Source: Nitrospirota bacterium
GTDB lineage: Bacteria; Nitrospirota; Thermodesulfovibrionia; Thermodesulfovibrionales; JdFR-88
NCBI GenBank assembly: GCA_021825295.1
Contig: JAKAHV010000007.1
Coordinates: 1-64,000 of the forward strand
Reading direction: 5' to 3'
DNA: 64,000 nucleotides
Shown here: piece by piece, positions 1 to 10,130 of the stretch
Position numbering within the stretch: position 1 is the stretch's first letter
How the letters are laid out: each line of letters starts with the position of its first letter
Program-made: the position numbers and the translations under genes
The notes under the pieces: generated by a model
Database searches by the model: none
What the model was told of the DNA's origin: nothing
The model's input: only the letters and a program-made list of their open reading frames with translations

Positions 1-79
1 CATCCGTTTAGCATACGGATTTTCCTGTCCCCTTAAAAGCTCTTTTCCCTTTGTCTGGAGCCATTAATGCGCCGCCTAA

Positions 80-826
80 CGACCACTAATTTACCCACAC
101 GCTTTCACGAAGAGCCTAAATAGTAATGGCAGTCTCGGTCTCGGCACGACGAATCCCGGAGCAAAATTGCATATTTCAAATTCAGGCTATGGATTCAACG
201 GATTTTTACTGGATAATGCCGGCGTGAATACCAGGACTGTCCGTCTATTTACCGAGCAAGGCGGGGGAGCGGCCGGAATGCAGATATCGCAAAATGAAGC
301 AAATAATAGTCTGACCTGGCAGGTTTTAACCGACACGTACGGCGATTTTGATGTTATTCATTCTGGCGCGGGAGCTTCTTTACTAATAACGCCTTCGGGC
401 AGTGTAGGCATCGGCACGACTCCTTCCTACAGATTCCAGGTCGGCTCCGCCGGGGACGGAACAATGGCCGTTGCAAATGGCTGGTATACTTTTTCCGACG
501 AGAGGTGGAAGAAGGATTTTGTTCCCATAGACAATGCGCTCGATAAGATCGATCATTTGAACGGGTATTATTACTACTGGAACCAGGGACCGGATGCCGC
601 CCGCAAAATGGGGCTGAAAGCACAGGAAATAGAAACTGCCTTCCCGGAAATTGTATCCACCGACCAGCGTGGCTATAAAGCGGTTGATTATGAAAAGCTG
701 ATCGCGCCAATTATCGAGGCGATTAAAACGTTGTCCGCCCAAAATGCTGCCCTTGCCGCCCAAAATGCGGCGCTCAAGTCCGCCATCTGCAACATGGACC
801 CGAAAGCCGCGGTCTGCCAGAATTGA
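80..826 (+). pseudogene. Phage tail-fibre-like protein fragment with C-terminal peptidase S74 / intramolecular chaperone domain, 5'-truncated
   Basis: DERWKKDFVPIDNALDKIDHLNGYYYYWN...GLKAQEIETAFPEIV...VDYEKLIAPIIEAIK is S74-like; the frame stays open upstream of the listed TTG (167) to a stop at 77-79 and encodes SLGLGTTNPGAKLHIS, a tail-fibre repeat motif, with no plausible start. Confidence 0.7.
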
Positions 827-979
827 AATGGTTTTATGTGAGATTAACATTGAAACGTGCGGTCCCCCTTTCCCCTCCCTTCCCGGGGTTCCCGCTCCCA
901 TTTGACAATTGCCACCCCTTTGGATTAAATATTGGTATCACAGGCGCCATGGCATCCAAACAGCGGATGCCGGCATAAT

Positions 980-1172
980 AAGGGAATCCCGTGCGGATTG
1001 GAAGTCTTGAAAAATAAAATCCTAACCGGGAGCGGTCCCGCCGCTGTGACCGGGGACTCACCCCCATTTGGCCACTGTGCGGCCCATTTGATCTCCTCTT
1101 TAGGGGGATGAATGGCAGGCATGGGAAGGCGGGGGCGGAGGATGATCCGGCGAGCCAGAAGACCTGCCTGTG
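980..1172 (+). promoter_or_regulatory. Cobalamin (AdoCbl) riboswitch
   Basis: Conserved blocks agcggtcccgccgctgtgaccggggac, gccactg, gggaaggc, gatgatccggcgagccagaagacctgcc (B12 box) directly upstream of cobalamin genes. Confidence 0.93.
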
Positions 1173-1275
1173 ACGGCAAAGGGGCAAAGGGCTTTTTGGT
1201 GCTTTCGGATTGAAAAGCACCGGGAGATTCCCGGAAAAAGCCGGCCCCGGCAAGGGATGAAGAAGACGGGTGCAG

Positions 1276-1310
1276 TCCCGATGGAATTGATTGTCCATCG
1301 GGATTTTTAT
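1276..1310 (+). terminator. Rho-independent terminator, riboswitch expression platform
   Basis: TCCCGATGGA-N8-TCCATCGGGA followed by TTTTTATTTTATTT. Confidence 0.85.
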
Positions 1311-1338
1311 TTTATTTCAGACGGACGGAGGTTTTAAT

Positions 1339-1848
1339 TTGGGCGAGCTGGTATTCGTGCTGGGGGGGGCAAGAAGCGGCAAGAGCGCTTTTGCCCTGAA
1401 AGAGTGCGAAATATCAAAAGGGCGAAAGGCCTTCATAGCCACGGCGGAAGCGCTCGATGAGGAGATGAAGGCGCGCGTGGAGGCCCATAAAAGACAGCGC
1501 GGCAGGCAATGGGAGAGTTTTGAGGAGCCGGTGGATGTTGCCGGCCTCATTGACAGGATAGGCGCGGCATATGAAACGATCCTCATCGATTGCCTCACGC
1601 TCTGGCTTTCAAATCTTTTTTCCAGAAAGGCCGACATCCCCTCGGAGTCCGCGAGGCTTTTAAAGGCGATAAAGGAAGCGGGGGGGACTGTCTTTGCCGT
1701 CTCAAACGAGGTGGGTATGGGGATTGTGCCGGAGGGCCCGCTTGGCAGGGCTTTTCGTGACGAGGCGGGCAGGCTCAATCAACTGGTGGCGGGGGCCGCG
1801 GACAGGGTTTACCTTGTGACCGCCGGGATTCCAACCCGGATAAAATGA
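1339..1848 (+). CDS. cobU: Adenosylcobinamide kinase / adenosylcobinamide-phosphate guanylyltransferase
   Basis: GELVFVLGGARSGKSAFAL P-loop; TTG start at 1339 with SD cggaggt; after B12 riboswitch. Confidence 0.9.
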   Translation: MGELVFVLGGARSGKSAFALKECEISKGRKAFIATAEALDEEMKARVEAHKRQRGRQWESFEEPVDVAGLIDRIGAAYETILIDCLTLWLSNLFSRKADIPSESARLLKAIKEAGGTVFAVSNEVGMGIVPEGPLGRAFRDEAGRLNQLVAGAADRVYLVTAGIPTRIK

Positions 1849-2528
1849 AGACATCGGCGATGCTCCGGATATTTCTGATAAGACACGGGCGCACCGCGCT
1901 CGAGGGCCGTTACAAGGGACAGATAGACCTGCCGCTTGCGCCTGAGGGAGTAAAAGACATGCTGGGGGCCGCCCTTGCCCTCAAAAAAATACTCAAGGGG
2001 GGAAGTGAGGGGGTAAAGTTGAATGCCCTGTATACATCCGATCTCACCCGCGCCATCCAGAGCGGCGACATAATTGCAAAGGCCCTGGGCGTCGGGCGGG
2101 TGACCCCGATGGCGCTTCTGAGGGAACGGGCATTCGGGAAATGGGAGGGCATGCGGTACGACGAGATAGAAAGGATGTATCCCCGGGAATTCGGCCTCTG
2201 GGTGAAAGACCCTTTCGCCAACAGCCCGGTCGGCGGGGAAAGTTCCCTGGCGGTCAAAAGGCGCGCCCTTGCTTCCATAAAAGAGATAACCGGCCAAAGC
2301 CGGGATGGCGAGACGCTGGCCATCGTCTCCCACAGCGGGATTTTGAGGGTCCTGCTCTGTTATTTCCTGGGCATGCCTTACAGGAACATCTTTCGGGCCG
2401 ATATCGGGTTCGGCGGCATCAGCCTGGTGGAACTGTACGATGGGAAGACCCCGGTGGTCCGGTTCATGAATTTCAGGCCGCAGGCGTGCGGACGAAGCGC
2501 GGGGAGAAAAAAGCGAAATGGCGGATAA
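1845..2528 (+). CDS. cobC: Histidine phosphatase family protein, probable alpha-ribazole phosphatase
   Basis: FLIRHGRTALEGRYKGQIDLPL...AIVSHSGILRVLLC; in cobalamin operon. Confidence 0.85.
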   Translation: MKTSAMLRIFLIRHGRTALEGRYKGQIDLPLAPEGVKDMLGAALALKKILKGGSEGVKLNALYTSDLTRAIQSGDIIAKALGVGRVTPMALLRERAFGKWEGMRYDEIERMYPREFGLWVKDPFANSPVGGESSLAVKRRALASIKEITGQSRDGETLAIVSHSGILRVLLCYFLGMPYRNIFRADIGFGGISLVELYDGKTPVVRFMNFRPQACGRSAGRKKRNGG

Positions 2529-4014
2529 AGTGAAGGCCCTCATGGTGCTTGGCACGGGCTCGGGCGCGGGAAAGAGCCTTATTGCGGCGGGCCTTTTGCG
2601 GATATTGTCGGATATGGGTTGCAACGCCGCCCCGTTCAAGGCGCAGAACATGGCCCTGAACTCCTACATCACGAAAGACGGCGGCGAGATAGGCAGGGCC
2701 CAGGCGCTCCAGGCGGAGGCCGCCAGGGTCGAGGCCACGACCGACATGAACCCCATCCTGCTGAAGGCCACCGGCCCCGCCGGCTGCCAGGTGATAACCT
2801 GCGGCCGGGTGCACGGAAACATGACAGCAGGCCAGTATTACGGCTGGAAGGACGAAGCCTGGCGGATTGCCACCTCCGCTTATGAAAGGCTTGCCGGAAG
2901 GCACGACATCGTAATCATGGAGGGGGCCGGCAGCCCCGCGGAGATAAACCTCATGGACAAGGATATCGTCAACATGAGGATGGCAAGTCATGCCGGGGCG
3001 AAGGCAGTCCTGGTCGGCGACATAGACAGGGGCGGGGTCTTTGCCTCCCTCTACGGCACTATTTCGCTTCTTGGGGAAGAGGGCAGGGGGCTTATACAGG
3101 GCTACATAATAAACAAGTTCAGGGGCGATGAAGCCATTCTGGCCCCCGGCCTGAAAATGCTGGAGGAAATGACGGGCGTTCAATCCCTGGGCGTCATCCC
3201 CTACCTGGATCTGTCCCTCTCCGAGGAGGACTCCCTTTGCCTCGATTCCCGGCGGGCAAGGGCCTTCCGGGGGCCGGCACTGAAAGTGGTTGTGGTGAGA
3301 AACCCGTTTATCTCGAATTTTACCGATTTCGAGCCGCTTGCCATGGAGCCGGACGTCGAGGTGGTTTATTCCAACCGCGCAAGTGAGATCGAAGGGGCGG
3401 ACCTTGTTATCGTCCCTGGTTCGAAGAACACCAGCAAAGACCTTCTCTCACTGCGCGAGACAGGCCTTGAGGAATCGATAAGGAGGGCGGTCAAAAAAGG
3501 CATCCCCCTGATCGGCATATGCGGAGGCTTTCAGATGCTGGGCGGCGTCATAAAAGACCCCGGGGGCGTTGAAAGCGAGTTTGCGGAGATAAGGGGGTTT
3601 GGCCTTCTTGAGATTGAGACTGTGCTGGAAGAACCCAAGATTACATCCCAGGTAGAGGCGACGGAGCCGGGGACGGAAGGCATCACAGACGAAAAACTCT
3701 CCGGATATGAGATACACGCGGGCCGCTCCACCGGGGAGCTTGGCCTTTTTGAGCTGAAGAGGCTCGCAACCGGCGAAAGGGTGCCGGACGGCTCGAAAAA
3801 AGGGGACGTCTGGGGCACATATATCCACGGGATATTCGAAAACGACGCCTTCAGGGGCAGGCTTTTAAACGCGCTCCGCAAGCGTGCCGGTCTGCCCGAA
3901 AGGACCCCGGTCAGCTATGGGGCGCTCAAGGAGGGGGGCTTGAATGCCCTGGCCGCCGCCATCAGGGGAAGCCTGGATTTTGGAAAAATCGAGAGGCTTT
4001 TGTGCATAGGATAG
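2518..4014 (+). CDS. cobQ: Cobyric acid synthase
   Basis: KALMVLGTGSGAGKSLIAAGLLRIL...PFKAQNMALNSYIT...GICGGFQMLGG. Confidence 0.95.
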   Translation: MADKVKALMVLGTGSGAGKSLIAAGLLRILSDMGCNAAPFKAQNMALNSYITKDGGEIGRAQALQAEAARVEATTDMNPILLKATGPAGCQVITCGRVHGNMTAGQYYGWKDEAWRIATSAYERLAGRHDIVIMEGAGSPAEINLMDKDIVNMRMASHAGAKAVLVGDIDRGGVFASLYGTISLLGEEGRGLIQGYIINKFRGDEAILAPGLKMLEEMTGVQSLGVIPYLDLSLSEEDSLCLDSRRARAFRGPALKVVVVRNPFISNFTDFEPLAMEPDVEVVYSNRASEIEGADLVIVPGSKNTSKDLLSLRETGLEESIRRAVKKGIPLIGICGGFQMLGGVIKDPGGVESEFAEIRGFGLLEIETVLEEPKITSQVEATEPGTEGITDEKLSGYEIHAGRSTGELGLFELKRLATGERVPDGSKKGDVWGTYIHGIFENDAFRGRLLNALRKRAGLPERTPVSYGALKEGGLNALAAAIRGSLDFGKIERLLCIG

Positions 4015-4958
4015 CGATATTGGGTCTTGCGCTTGCAATGGACCTGGCCATGGGCGAGCCGCGCTGGTTTTTTCTCCATCCTGTGAGGATAATCGGCAGG
4101 GCCGTCGAGGCGCTTGAGCGGTTTTTGCGCGGGCCATGGCCGCGCATGGGCGGCATCCTGCTTTGCGTGGCGATTGTCTTCGGCACATATGCGGCCACCG
4201 CGTATCTGGCCAACGCCCTCGATGCGTTTTCCCGCCGGTCCTATCTGGGCACGCTTGTTCTCGCGTTTCTGCTTTATACCACGATAGCGTTGCGGGGGTT
4301 GACCTCGGAGGGGACCAAAATCATCAGTCTCGTCGCCTCCGGGGATATTGAGACGGCCCGCCGGCAGTTGAAAAGCCTGGTGGGCAGGGACACGGAAAAT
4401 CTGGATGAGGGCGCGATAATGAAGGCCACGGTGGAGAGCCTCGCGGAAAACGCGTCGGACGGGGTGCTGGCGCCGGTCTTTTACTATCTGCTGGGCGGCC
4501 TCCCGCTTGCGATGACGTACAAGGCCATAAACACGATGGACTCGATGGTGGGTTACAGAAACGAGAGATACAGGCTCTTCGGCTGGGCGGCTGCAAGGCT
4601 TGACGACCTTGCGAACTTCATACCGGCGAGGCTGACCGGATTTTTTATCTGCCTGACGTCGGCTGCCGGAGGCAACGGGTTTTTGCAACCCCTCATGACG
4701 ATGCTCAGGGACGGGCGGAAGCACCCGAGCCCCAACAGCGGCGTCCCCATGGCGGCCATGGCCGGCGCGCTTGGCGTCACCCTGGGCGGCCCGGCTTCAT
4801 ACGGCGGAGTTTTAGTTGAAAAACCCTTCATGGGGGCGGGGCCGCCGCCTTTGGCGGACGAGGCGAAGAGGGCCGTGAAACTCACGCTCCGCGCCTGCCT
4901 GCTTGGGGCGCTGGCAATGGCGCTTGCAAGCGCGGCATTATTTCACTGGTTGCTTTGA
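4002..4958 (+). CDS. cbiB: Adenosylcobinamide-phosphate synthase
   Basis: MDLAMGEPRWFFLHPVRIIGRAVE...NASDGVLAPVFYYLLGGLPLAMTYKAINTMDSMVGY. Confidence 0.93.
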   Translation: MHRIAILGLALAMDLAMGEPRWFFLHPVRIIGRAVEALERFLRGPWPRMGGILLCVAIVFGTYAATAYLANALDAFSRRSYLGTLVLAFLLYTTIALRGLTSEGTKIISLVASGDIETARRQLKSLVGRDTENLDEGAIMKATVESLAENASDGVLAPVFYYLLGGLPLAMTYKAINTMDSMVGYRNERYRLFGWAAARLDDLANFIPARLTGFFICLTSAAGGNGFLQPLMTMLRDGRKHPSPNSGVPMAAMAGALGVTLGGPASYGGVLVEKPFMGAGPPPLADEAKRAVKLTLRACLLGALAMALASAALFHWLL

Positions 4959-4965
4959 CTTTTCC

Positions 4966-5002
4966 TAATCCCTCTCCCCTGGGAGGGGGTTGGGTGAGGG
5001 GG
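4966..5002. repeat. CCCTCTCCC...GGGAGGGGGTTGGGTGAGGG intergenic palindromic repeat
   Basis: aatccctctcccctgggagggggttgggtgaggggg; related sequence at 52040-52125. Confidence 0.6.
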
Positions 5003-5040
5003 ATTGATTTGGGAGGGGATTTCACAAAAGGAGGTCAGGG

Positions 5041-6150
5041 ATGAAGGGGCGCGCCCACGGCGGGGATGTCTTTTACGCCTCTAAAGTAACCGGCATACCG
5101 GTAGATGACATAGTGGATTTCAGCGCCTCGATAAACCCCCTGGGGATGTCCGGCAGGGCGCTCGCGGCGGCCGGAGATGCCCTGGAGAGACTCCACCATT
5201 ACCCCGAGCCGCACGCGGGCAGCCTGGCGGAAAAAATAGCCGGATTGCTTTCGGACGGCCGAAAATTTAAAATCCGGCCCGCACAGGTCGTCCCCGGAAA
5301 CGGCAGCACGGAGCTGATTTACCTGCTGGCAAGGTCCCTTAGGCCGAAGACCGTCCTCGTCCATAACCCAACCTTCAGCGAGTATGAGAGGGCGGCCAGG
5401 CTCTCCGGGGCCGCGGTCAGGGGAGTTGCCGGCCTTTCCTTCCGGTTCGCCCGGTTCGCGGACGCGATGCGCGGGGCGCAGATGGCCTTCCTCTGCAATC
5501 CCAACAATCCCACGGGGGAGCTTTTGGAGAAGGAATCGGTCCTCGAGCTTGCCCGTGTGGCAAGGAAGGCGCGCTGCCGCCTGGTGGTGGACGAGGCTTT
5601 CATCGATTTTTGCCCTGGCAACTCCATTGTGGATGAGGCCGCAAGGCAAAACCCCTACCTCGTGATACTCCGCTCGATGACGAAATTTCACGCGCTCACC
5701 GGCCTCAGGGTGGGTTATGCGGTCTTCGGATCCGGCCGCGAGGCCGGAAAGGTTTTGAAGTTCAAGGAGCCATGGAGCGTCAACACCCCGGCCGTGGAGG
5801 CCGCCATTGCCGCCCCGGGCGACGCGGAGCACGCGCAAAAGACCCTCCGTTTCGTGGAAAAAGAAAGGGCGTTCATAACGCGGCGGCTCGAAAAGGCGGG
5901 TGTCTGGCATTTCACTGGAACCCCCGCCCGGCAGGAGGGTTCAGGCTGCCGTTGCGGCCCGAATTTTTTTCTGATAAGGCTCCCGGAGGCGCAGAGGTTC
6001 GCCGCCCGGCTTTTTGGAAAGGGCGTGCTCGTAAGGGACTGCTCTAATTTTAAGGGTTTTCGAAAAAAACAGTTTATAAGGTTCGCCGTGAAAAAAAGGC
6101 GCGAAAACAGGCTCCTTTTGGACGAGATAGACAAGTGGCTCGGCCGCTAA
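5041..6150 (+). CDS. cobD: Threonine-phosphate decarboxylase (PLP-dependent, class I/II aminotransferase fold)
   Basis: HGGDVFYASKVTGIPVDDIVDFSASINPLG...NPNNPTGELL...SMTKFHALTGLRVGY; SD aaaggagg; end of cobalamin operon. Confidence 0.85.
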   Translation: MKGRAHGGDVFYASKVTGIPVDDIVDFSASINPLGMSGRALAAAGDALERLHHYPEPHAGSLAEKIAGLLSDGRKFKIRPAQVVPGNGSTELIYLLARSLRPKTVLVHNPTFSEYERAARLSGAAVRGVAGLSFRFARFADAMRGAQMAFLCNPNNPTGELLEKESVLELARVARKARCRLVVDEAFIDFCPGNSIVDEAARQNPYLVILRSMTKFHALTGLRVGYAVFGSGREAGKVLKFKEPWSVNTPAVEAAIAAPGDAEHAQKTLRFVEKERAFITRRLEKAGVWHFTGTPARQEGSGCRCGPNFFLIRLPEAQRFAARLFGKGVLVRDCSNFKGFRKKQFIRFAVKKRRENRLLLDEIDKWLGR

Positions 6151-6402
6151 GCTGTCCCCCCGCATCCCGCCGCCAGGCGTAGATTACAAGAAGATTACAC
6201 CCCCGTTAATTCTTGTTGACAAATCGGTTTCGAATGATTTACTATTTGCGCAATTTTGATTTTCCGCAATTTCCGGGGGAGGAGAGGAGGGAGATCAAGT
6301 CTATAGAGGGAGCCCCTGAATCATAAAGGAAAACAATCGTGCATTGGGGAGTATATTTTGCGTTTTGCGGATGTCAATTTTCTTGAGGAGGAGATGAAGG
6401 CC

Positions 6403-7896
6403 ATGAAAAAGTTTTTACTTGCCGTTTTCGCCGTTTTGCTGCTGCTGCCCGTGAAGAGCTATGCGGAGCAGCAGGTGGCCCCCTGGCTGACCATAGGGGG
6501 GGATTACCAGGCCAGACTGGATTATCTGCAGGGGTCCACCCCCACTTACTGGTCTGTTACTGATGCCGCGAAATTTGCAGGTAGCCGCGGAGCCGTAGGC
6601 GCCGCTACTGCCGGGCAGGATTACAGAAACAATTCGCTTTTGACAAATCGCTTCGGGCTCGACATCCAGGCGAAGGCCCTTCAGAATGTCAGTGTTAAGG
6701 CGCGTCTTCTCATGTACAAGGTCTGGGGAAGCGACTCATCCAACCCTGTCACATCTCACATGTTTTTTCTGGACAGGGCCGGGGTATTTGACGGAGACCT
6801 GGGCCATGTGCCAAGCAGCGACTTCGTCAATGTGGATTATGCCTATGCCACCTGGAGCAATATCGCGGACCTTCCCGTCTGGTTTTCGATAGGCAGAAGG
6901 CCCTCGACCAACGGGGTGCCGGGCAACCTGAGGAGAAACGCAGTGAATATCGGCTCGGCCGGCGTGCCAAGCTTCCTTATCGATTACGCGTTCGACGGCC
7001 TGTCGATAGGTTACGCCCCTTACATAGAGGCGCTGCCGGGCGCGTATGCGAAGTTCTGCCTGGGCAAGGGGTTTGATTCCGGGTTCATAAACCACGACGC
7101 GTTAAACCAGCTCCATGACACGACGATGGTCGGCATACAGGTGGTGCCCTACAACACGGACGCGCTCGAAGTCCAGTTGCAGTGGAACAGGGCCATAGAC
7201 ATCTTTGACGCCCCGCCGGATTACCAGCTCCCGACGGATGCGACTGGCGGCGTGGAAATGACGCTGAATCCTACCAATAACCTGGGCAACATAGACCAGT
7301 TCGGGGCCACCGGTTTTGGGAAGATCAAGAACGTAAACTATTTCGTCGCGGGCGCCTTGAGCGTAACCCACCCCAATGGACAGCAGGCGGGTGCCTTTGT
7401 TCCGTTCATTGAGCAGGCCCTTGTGAACGCAGGGGATCCGCACGCGGCGGCTGACGCGCAGGCCAGTGCGCCCGGCCTGCTTAACGACGCCCAGCATCTG
7501 CAGGACAATCATACCGGCTGGGCTTTTTACGTGGGGGGACGCTACGACATAGACGCCACCCGCACCAAAATCGGCGCGGAATACAACCACGGTTCCAGGA
7601 ACTGGATGGCCTTCGCCCCCGCGGGCGACGATATATGGACATCGAAGCTGGGCACAAGGGGCAACGTGTATGAGGTCTACGTGATACAGGAGCTTCACGT
7701 GAAGCCCATATCGAAGGCAGGCCTCGCGTTCTTCAGGCTGGGCTATCAGTACTATGACTTCGAGAACACGGGTTCCAACAGTTGGGTTGGTCCTTCTACG
7801 GCCATGAACGAACTCAATAACCCGGCGAATGCCCAGTTGTTTGCGCCCATCAAGAACGCAAACGACATATATCTTACGTTCAACGTGAATTTCTAG
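6403..7896 (+). CDS. Outer-membrane porin-like protein, DUF3373-like
   Basis: Signal peptide MKKFLLAVFAVLLLLPVKSYAE; SIGRRPSTNGVPGNLRR; terminal aromatic YLTFNVNF; SD gaggaggag. Confidence 0.65.
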   Translation: MKKFLLAVFAVLLLLPVKSYAEQQVAPWLTIGGDYQARLDYLQGSTPTYWSVTDAAKFAGSRGAVGAATAGQDYRNNSLLTNRFGLDIQAKALQNVSVKARLLMYKVWGSDSSNPVTSHMFFLDRAGVFDGDLGHVPSSDFVNVDYAYATWSNIADLPVWFSIGRRPSTNGVPGNLRRNAVNIGSAGVPSFLIDYAFDGLSIGYAPYIEALPGAYAKFCLGKGFDSGFINHDALNQLHDTTMVGIQVVPYNTDALEVQLQWNRAIDIFDAPPDYQLPTDATGGVEMTLNPTNNLGNIDQFGATGFGKIKNVNYFVAGALSVTHPNGQQAGAFVPFIEQALVNAGDPHAAADAQASAPGLLNDAQHLQDNHTGWAFYVGGRYDIDATRTKIGAEYNHGSRNWMAFAPAGDDIWTSKLGTRGNVYEVYVIQELHVKPISKAGLAFFRLGYQYYDFENTGSNSWVGPSTAMNELNNPANAQLFAPIKNANDIYLTFNVNF

Positions 7897-7934
7897 AGAG
7901 AACCCTCTGGCTAAATTCCTAACCCAATTGCTTG

Positions 7935-7970
7935 GAGGGTCCCCGACAGGGACCCTCCCTTTTTTTGTGC
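7935..7970 (+). terminator. Rho-independent terminator
   Basis: GGAGGGTCCCcgacaGGGACCCTCCCTTTTTTT. Confidence 0.9.
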
Positions 7971-8079
7971 GCCCGGCACGGGCGCATGCTTGAAAATCAC
8001 TTCCCCGGTAAGGCGGAAGGCTTGCTAAATGCGGGCAGGAACATGTAGATTACTTGCATAAAACTCCGGGGAGGAAACA

Positions 8080-8961
8080 ATGAAGGCAACCACCATTTTC
8101 GCTTTGTCTTTTTTCGTTGCGCTTGCCGTGAACGCATGCGCCAGCCAGAAGTGGACGGTCGATGTCCCCGCCACCCCCGCCTACGGCCAGTCCGCGCCCA
8201 TACCGATCACGGTCGGCCTCGATATAAACGAGACCCCTTCGGTCCAGAGCTACGGCCCCTCTCATAAAAACCGCCCTTACGGCCCGATGATCGCCGGGGA
8301 GCTTAGAAAAATGGATGTGTTCAGCCGCGTTATCTACCCTTATGAAAAGGGCGCCGCCGCGGATGCGGTGCTTCATCTGGCAATCACTGGGCGGTGGGGA
8401 TATTACGGCGGAAAGCAGTATGCCGATGATTACTGGGCCGGCTCATCGGGGGTCCGTTATGCCGAGGGAGACCATGACGTCAGGATCGCTTTGACGGCGA
8501 AGGACAGGCGGATAATCGGCAGCTCCGTATCGGTGAAGAGCAAAGGGCGGTATTCGGGCCAGGATTTTGAGGCGATAACGGGGAGGCTGAACGAAATCCA
8601 GACTAAAAAGATCGCCGTCTCGGTTGCGGACCTGCTGCAGGACAAACGCTCACTGATAATCGCGGAGGTCTTTAACAGACCCGAAGGGGCCAGCGCAGGA
8701 AACGCCGGCGCACAGGCGTCCGGGCAGCCAAAAGCCTCGCCCGTGACGGGCGCGGGCAAAGAGGCCGCAGGCGGCTCCGGGACGGCGGAGAAGCTCAAGG
8801 AGCTTGAGGACCTGCACGCCTCCGGGGCGCTCTCCGATGAGGAATTCGGCAAGGCCAGGAAAAGGCTCCTCGACATGCAAAAACTCGACGACCTTTACAG
8901 AAGCGGGGTCCTCACCGAACAGGAAGTGAAGAAGGCGAAGGCCCGCCTGCTGGGGAAATAG
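8080..8961 (+). CDS. Lipoprotein-like secreted protein with two C-terminal SHOCT-like domains
   Basis: MKATTIFALSFFVALAVNACASQ lipobox-like; KLKELEDLHASGALSDEEFGKARKRLLD and KLDDLYRSGVLTEQEVKKAKARLLGK. Confidence 0.7.
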   Translation: MKATTIFALSFFVALAVNACASQKWTVDVPATPAYGQSAPIPITVGLDINETPSVQSYGPSHKNRPYGPMIAGELRKMDVFSRVIYPYEKGAAADAVLHLAITGRWGYYGGKQYADDYWAGSSGVRYAEGDHDVRIALTAKDRRIIGSSVSVKSKGRYSGQDFEAITGRLNEIQTKKIAVSVADLLQDKRSLIIAEVFNRPEGASAGNAGAQASGQPKASPVTGAGKEAAGGSGTAEKLKELEDLHASGALSDEEFGKARKRLLDMQKLDDLYRSGVLTEQEVKKAKARLLGK

Positions 8962-9003
8962 GGGGAACGGGCAGATGCCCCAGCCCCGCAAATCTGACGA
9001 CGC
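8962..9003. repeat. REP-like element (right arm copy)
   Basis: gggaacgggcagatgccccagccccgcaaatctgacg vs gggaacaggcagacagatgccagccccgcaaatctggcg in the 26-kb copy. Confidence 0.55.
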
Positions 9004-9082
9004 CGCCCACTTCCATTTTTTGCCGTCCGGTCTATATAATATCTGAGTTTTAACAGAGGCGGTGTTTGTAAAAGCGGCGCTC

Positions 9083-9379
9083 ATGAGGTCCGGATTTAAC
9101 ACGAACGTGCCTTTCGGCGGCAGGACTTACCATGTTCAGACGGAGGATGGTTCCGTGAAAGTCCCCGTTGTGCGAACCCTTCTTTACTGTGCGGGCGAGA
9201 TACTGGCCACGAAGGAGACAGATTACACCTCGCTTCTGACCGGGCCCGATTCCGACCTGAAGATCAAGAAACTGATGGTCCTTCAGCACAGGCTTATGAT
9301 AATGGAGCTTGTCTCCGGCATTCACACGGACGGTGGCGCGGAGAAGCAAAAAATTATATCGCCGTCTTCGGGGCAGTGA
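9083..9379 (+). CDS. Conserved hypothetical protein
   Basis: MRSGFNTNVPFGGRTYHVQTEDG...ILATKETDYTSLL. Confidence 0.6.
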   Translation: MRSGFNTNVPFGGRTYHVQTEDGSVKVPVVRTLLYCAGEILATKETDYTSLLTGPDSDLKIKKLMVLQHRLMIMELVSGIHTDGGAEKQKIISPSSGQ

Positions 9380-9467
9380 CGGGAAAGGAAGCGCAATCCG
9401 GCAGGCGTCGGCCGGGGCAATTGATTGGAATGCACCATGAAAAAGATTTTTATTGAGATAGGGCCGT

Positions 9468-10130
9468 ATGGTCAGATTTGAAAACGTATCCAAGACGTAC
9501 GACGGTCAGCAGGCCCTCAGCGGCGTGGATTTCGAGGCGGGCAGGGGCGAACTGCTGTTTATAACCGGCGCTAGCGGCGCCGGCAAGAGCACGCTTCTGA
9601 AACTCATATATCGCGCCATCCGGCCGGACGAGGGCACGATCACCGTAAACGGCGCGGCAATCAACGGGATGGGGGCCCGCCATGTCCCAGGGCTTCGCCG
9701 GTCCATAGGCGTTGTCTTCCAGGATTTCAGGCTTCTTTCGGGAAAGACGATATACGAGAACGTCGCGCTTGCCATGCGGATAAGGGGTGCAGCCGAGAGG
9801 GCCCTGAAACCCCAGGTAATGGAGACCCTGAAGATGGTAGGGCTCAGGCACAAGGCGGACTGTTTTCCGGACACCCTGTCCGGCGGGGAGCAGCAGCGGG
9901 CCGTCATCGCAAGGGCGATAGTGGCCGAGCCAGTCCTGCTTCTGGCCGATGAGCCCACGGGCAACCTGGACCCGGACACCTCGGCGGGCATCATGCGGAT
10001 ATTCAAGGACATAAACGCAAGGGGGACAACTGTGATCATAGCTACCCACAACAGGGACCTCTACACCGGCACGGGCCGCAGGATAATGAGGCTCGCCTCC
10101 GGAAAGATCGAAAGGTTGGATGTGGGATGA
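9468..10130 (+). CDS. ftsE: Cell division ATP-binding protein FtsE
   Basis: MVRFENVSKTYDG...ITGASGAGKSTLLKL...LSGGEQQRAVIARAI; followed by ftsX. Confidence 0.93.
   Translation: MVRFENVSKTYDGQQALSGVDFEAGRGELLFITGASGAGKSTLLKLIYRAIRPDEGTITVNGAAINGMGARHVPGLRRSIGVVFQDFRLLSGKTIYENVALAMRIRGAAERALKPQVMETLKMVGLRHKADCFPDTLSGGEQQRAVIARAIVAEPVLLLADEPTGNLDPDTSAGIMRIFKDINARGTTVIIATHNRDLYTGTGRRIMRLASGKIERLDVG

Noticed and set aside
1291-1338. cobU start at 1291 as in the ORF track
   Set aside because: That start lies within the riboswitch terminator; TTG 1339 has an SD (cggaggt) and gives the canonical CobU N-terminus.
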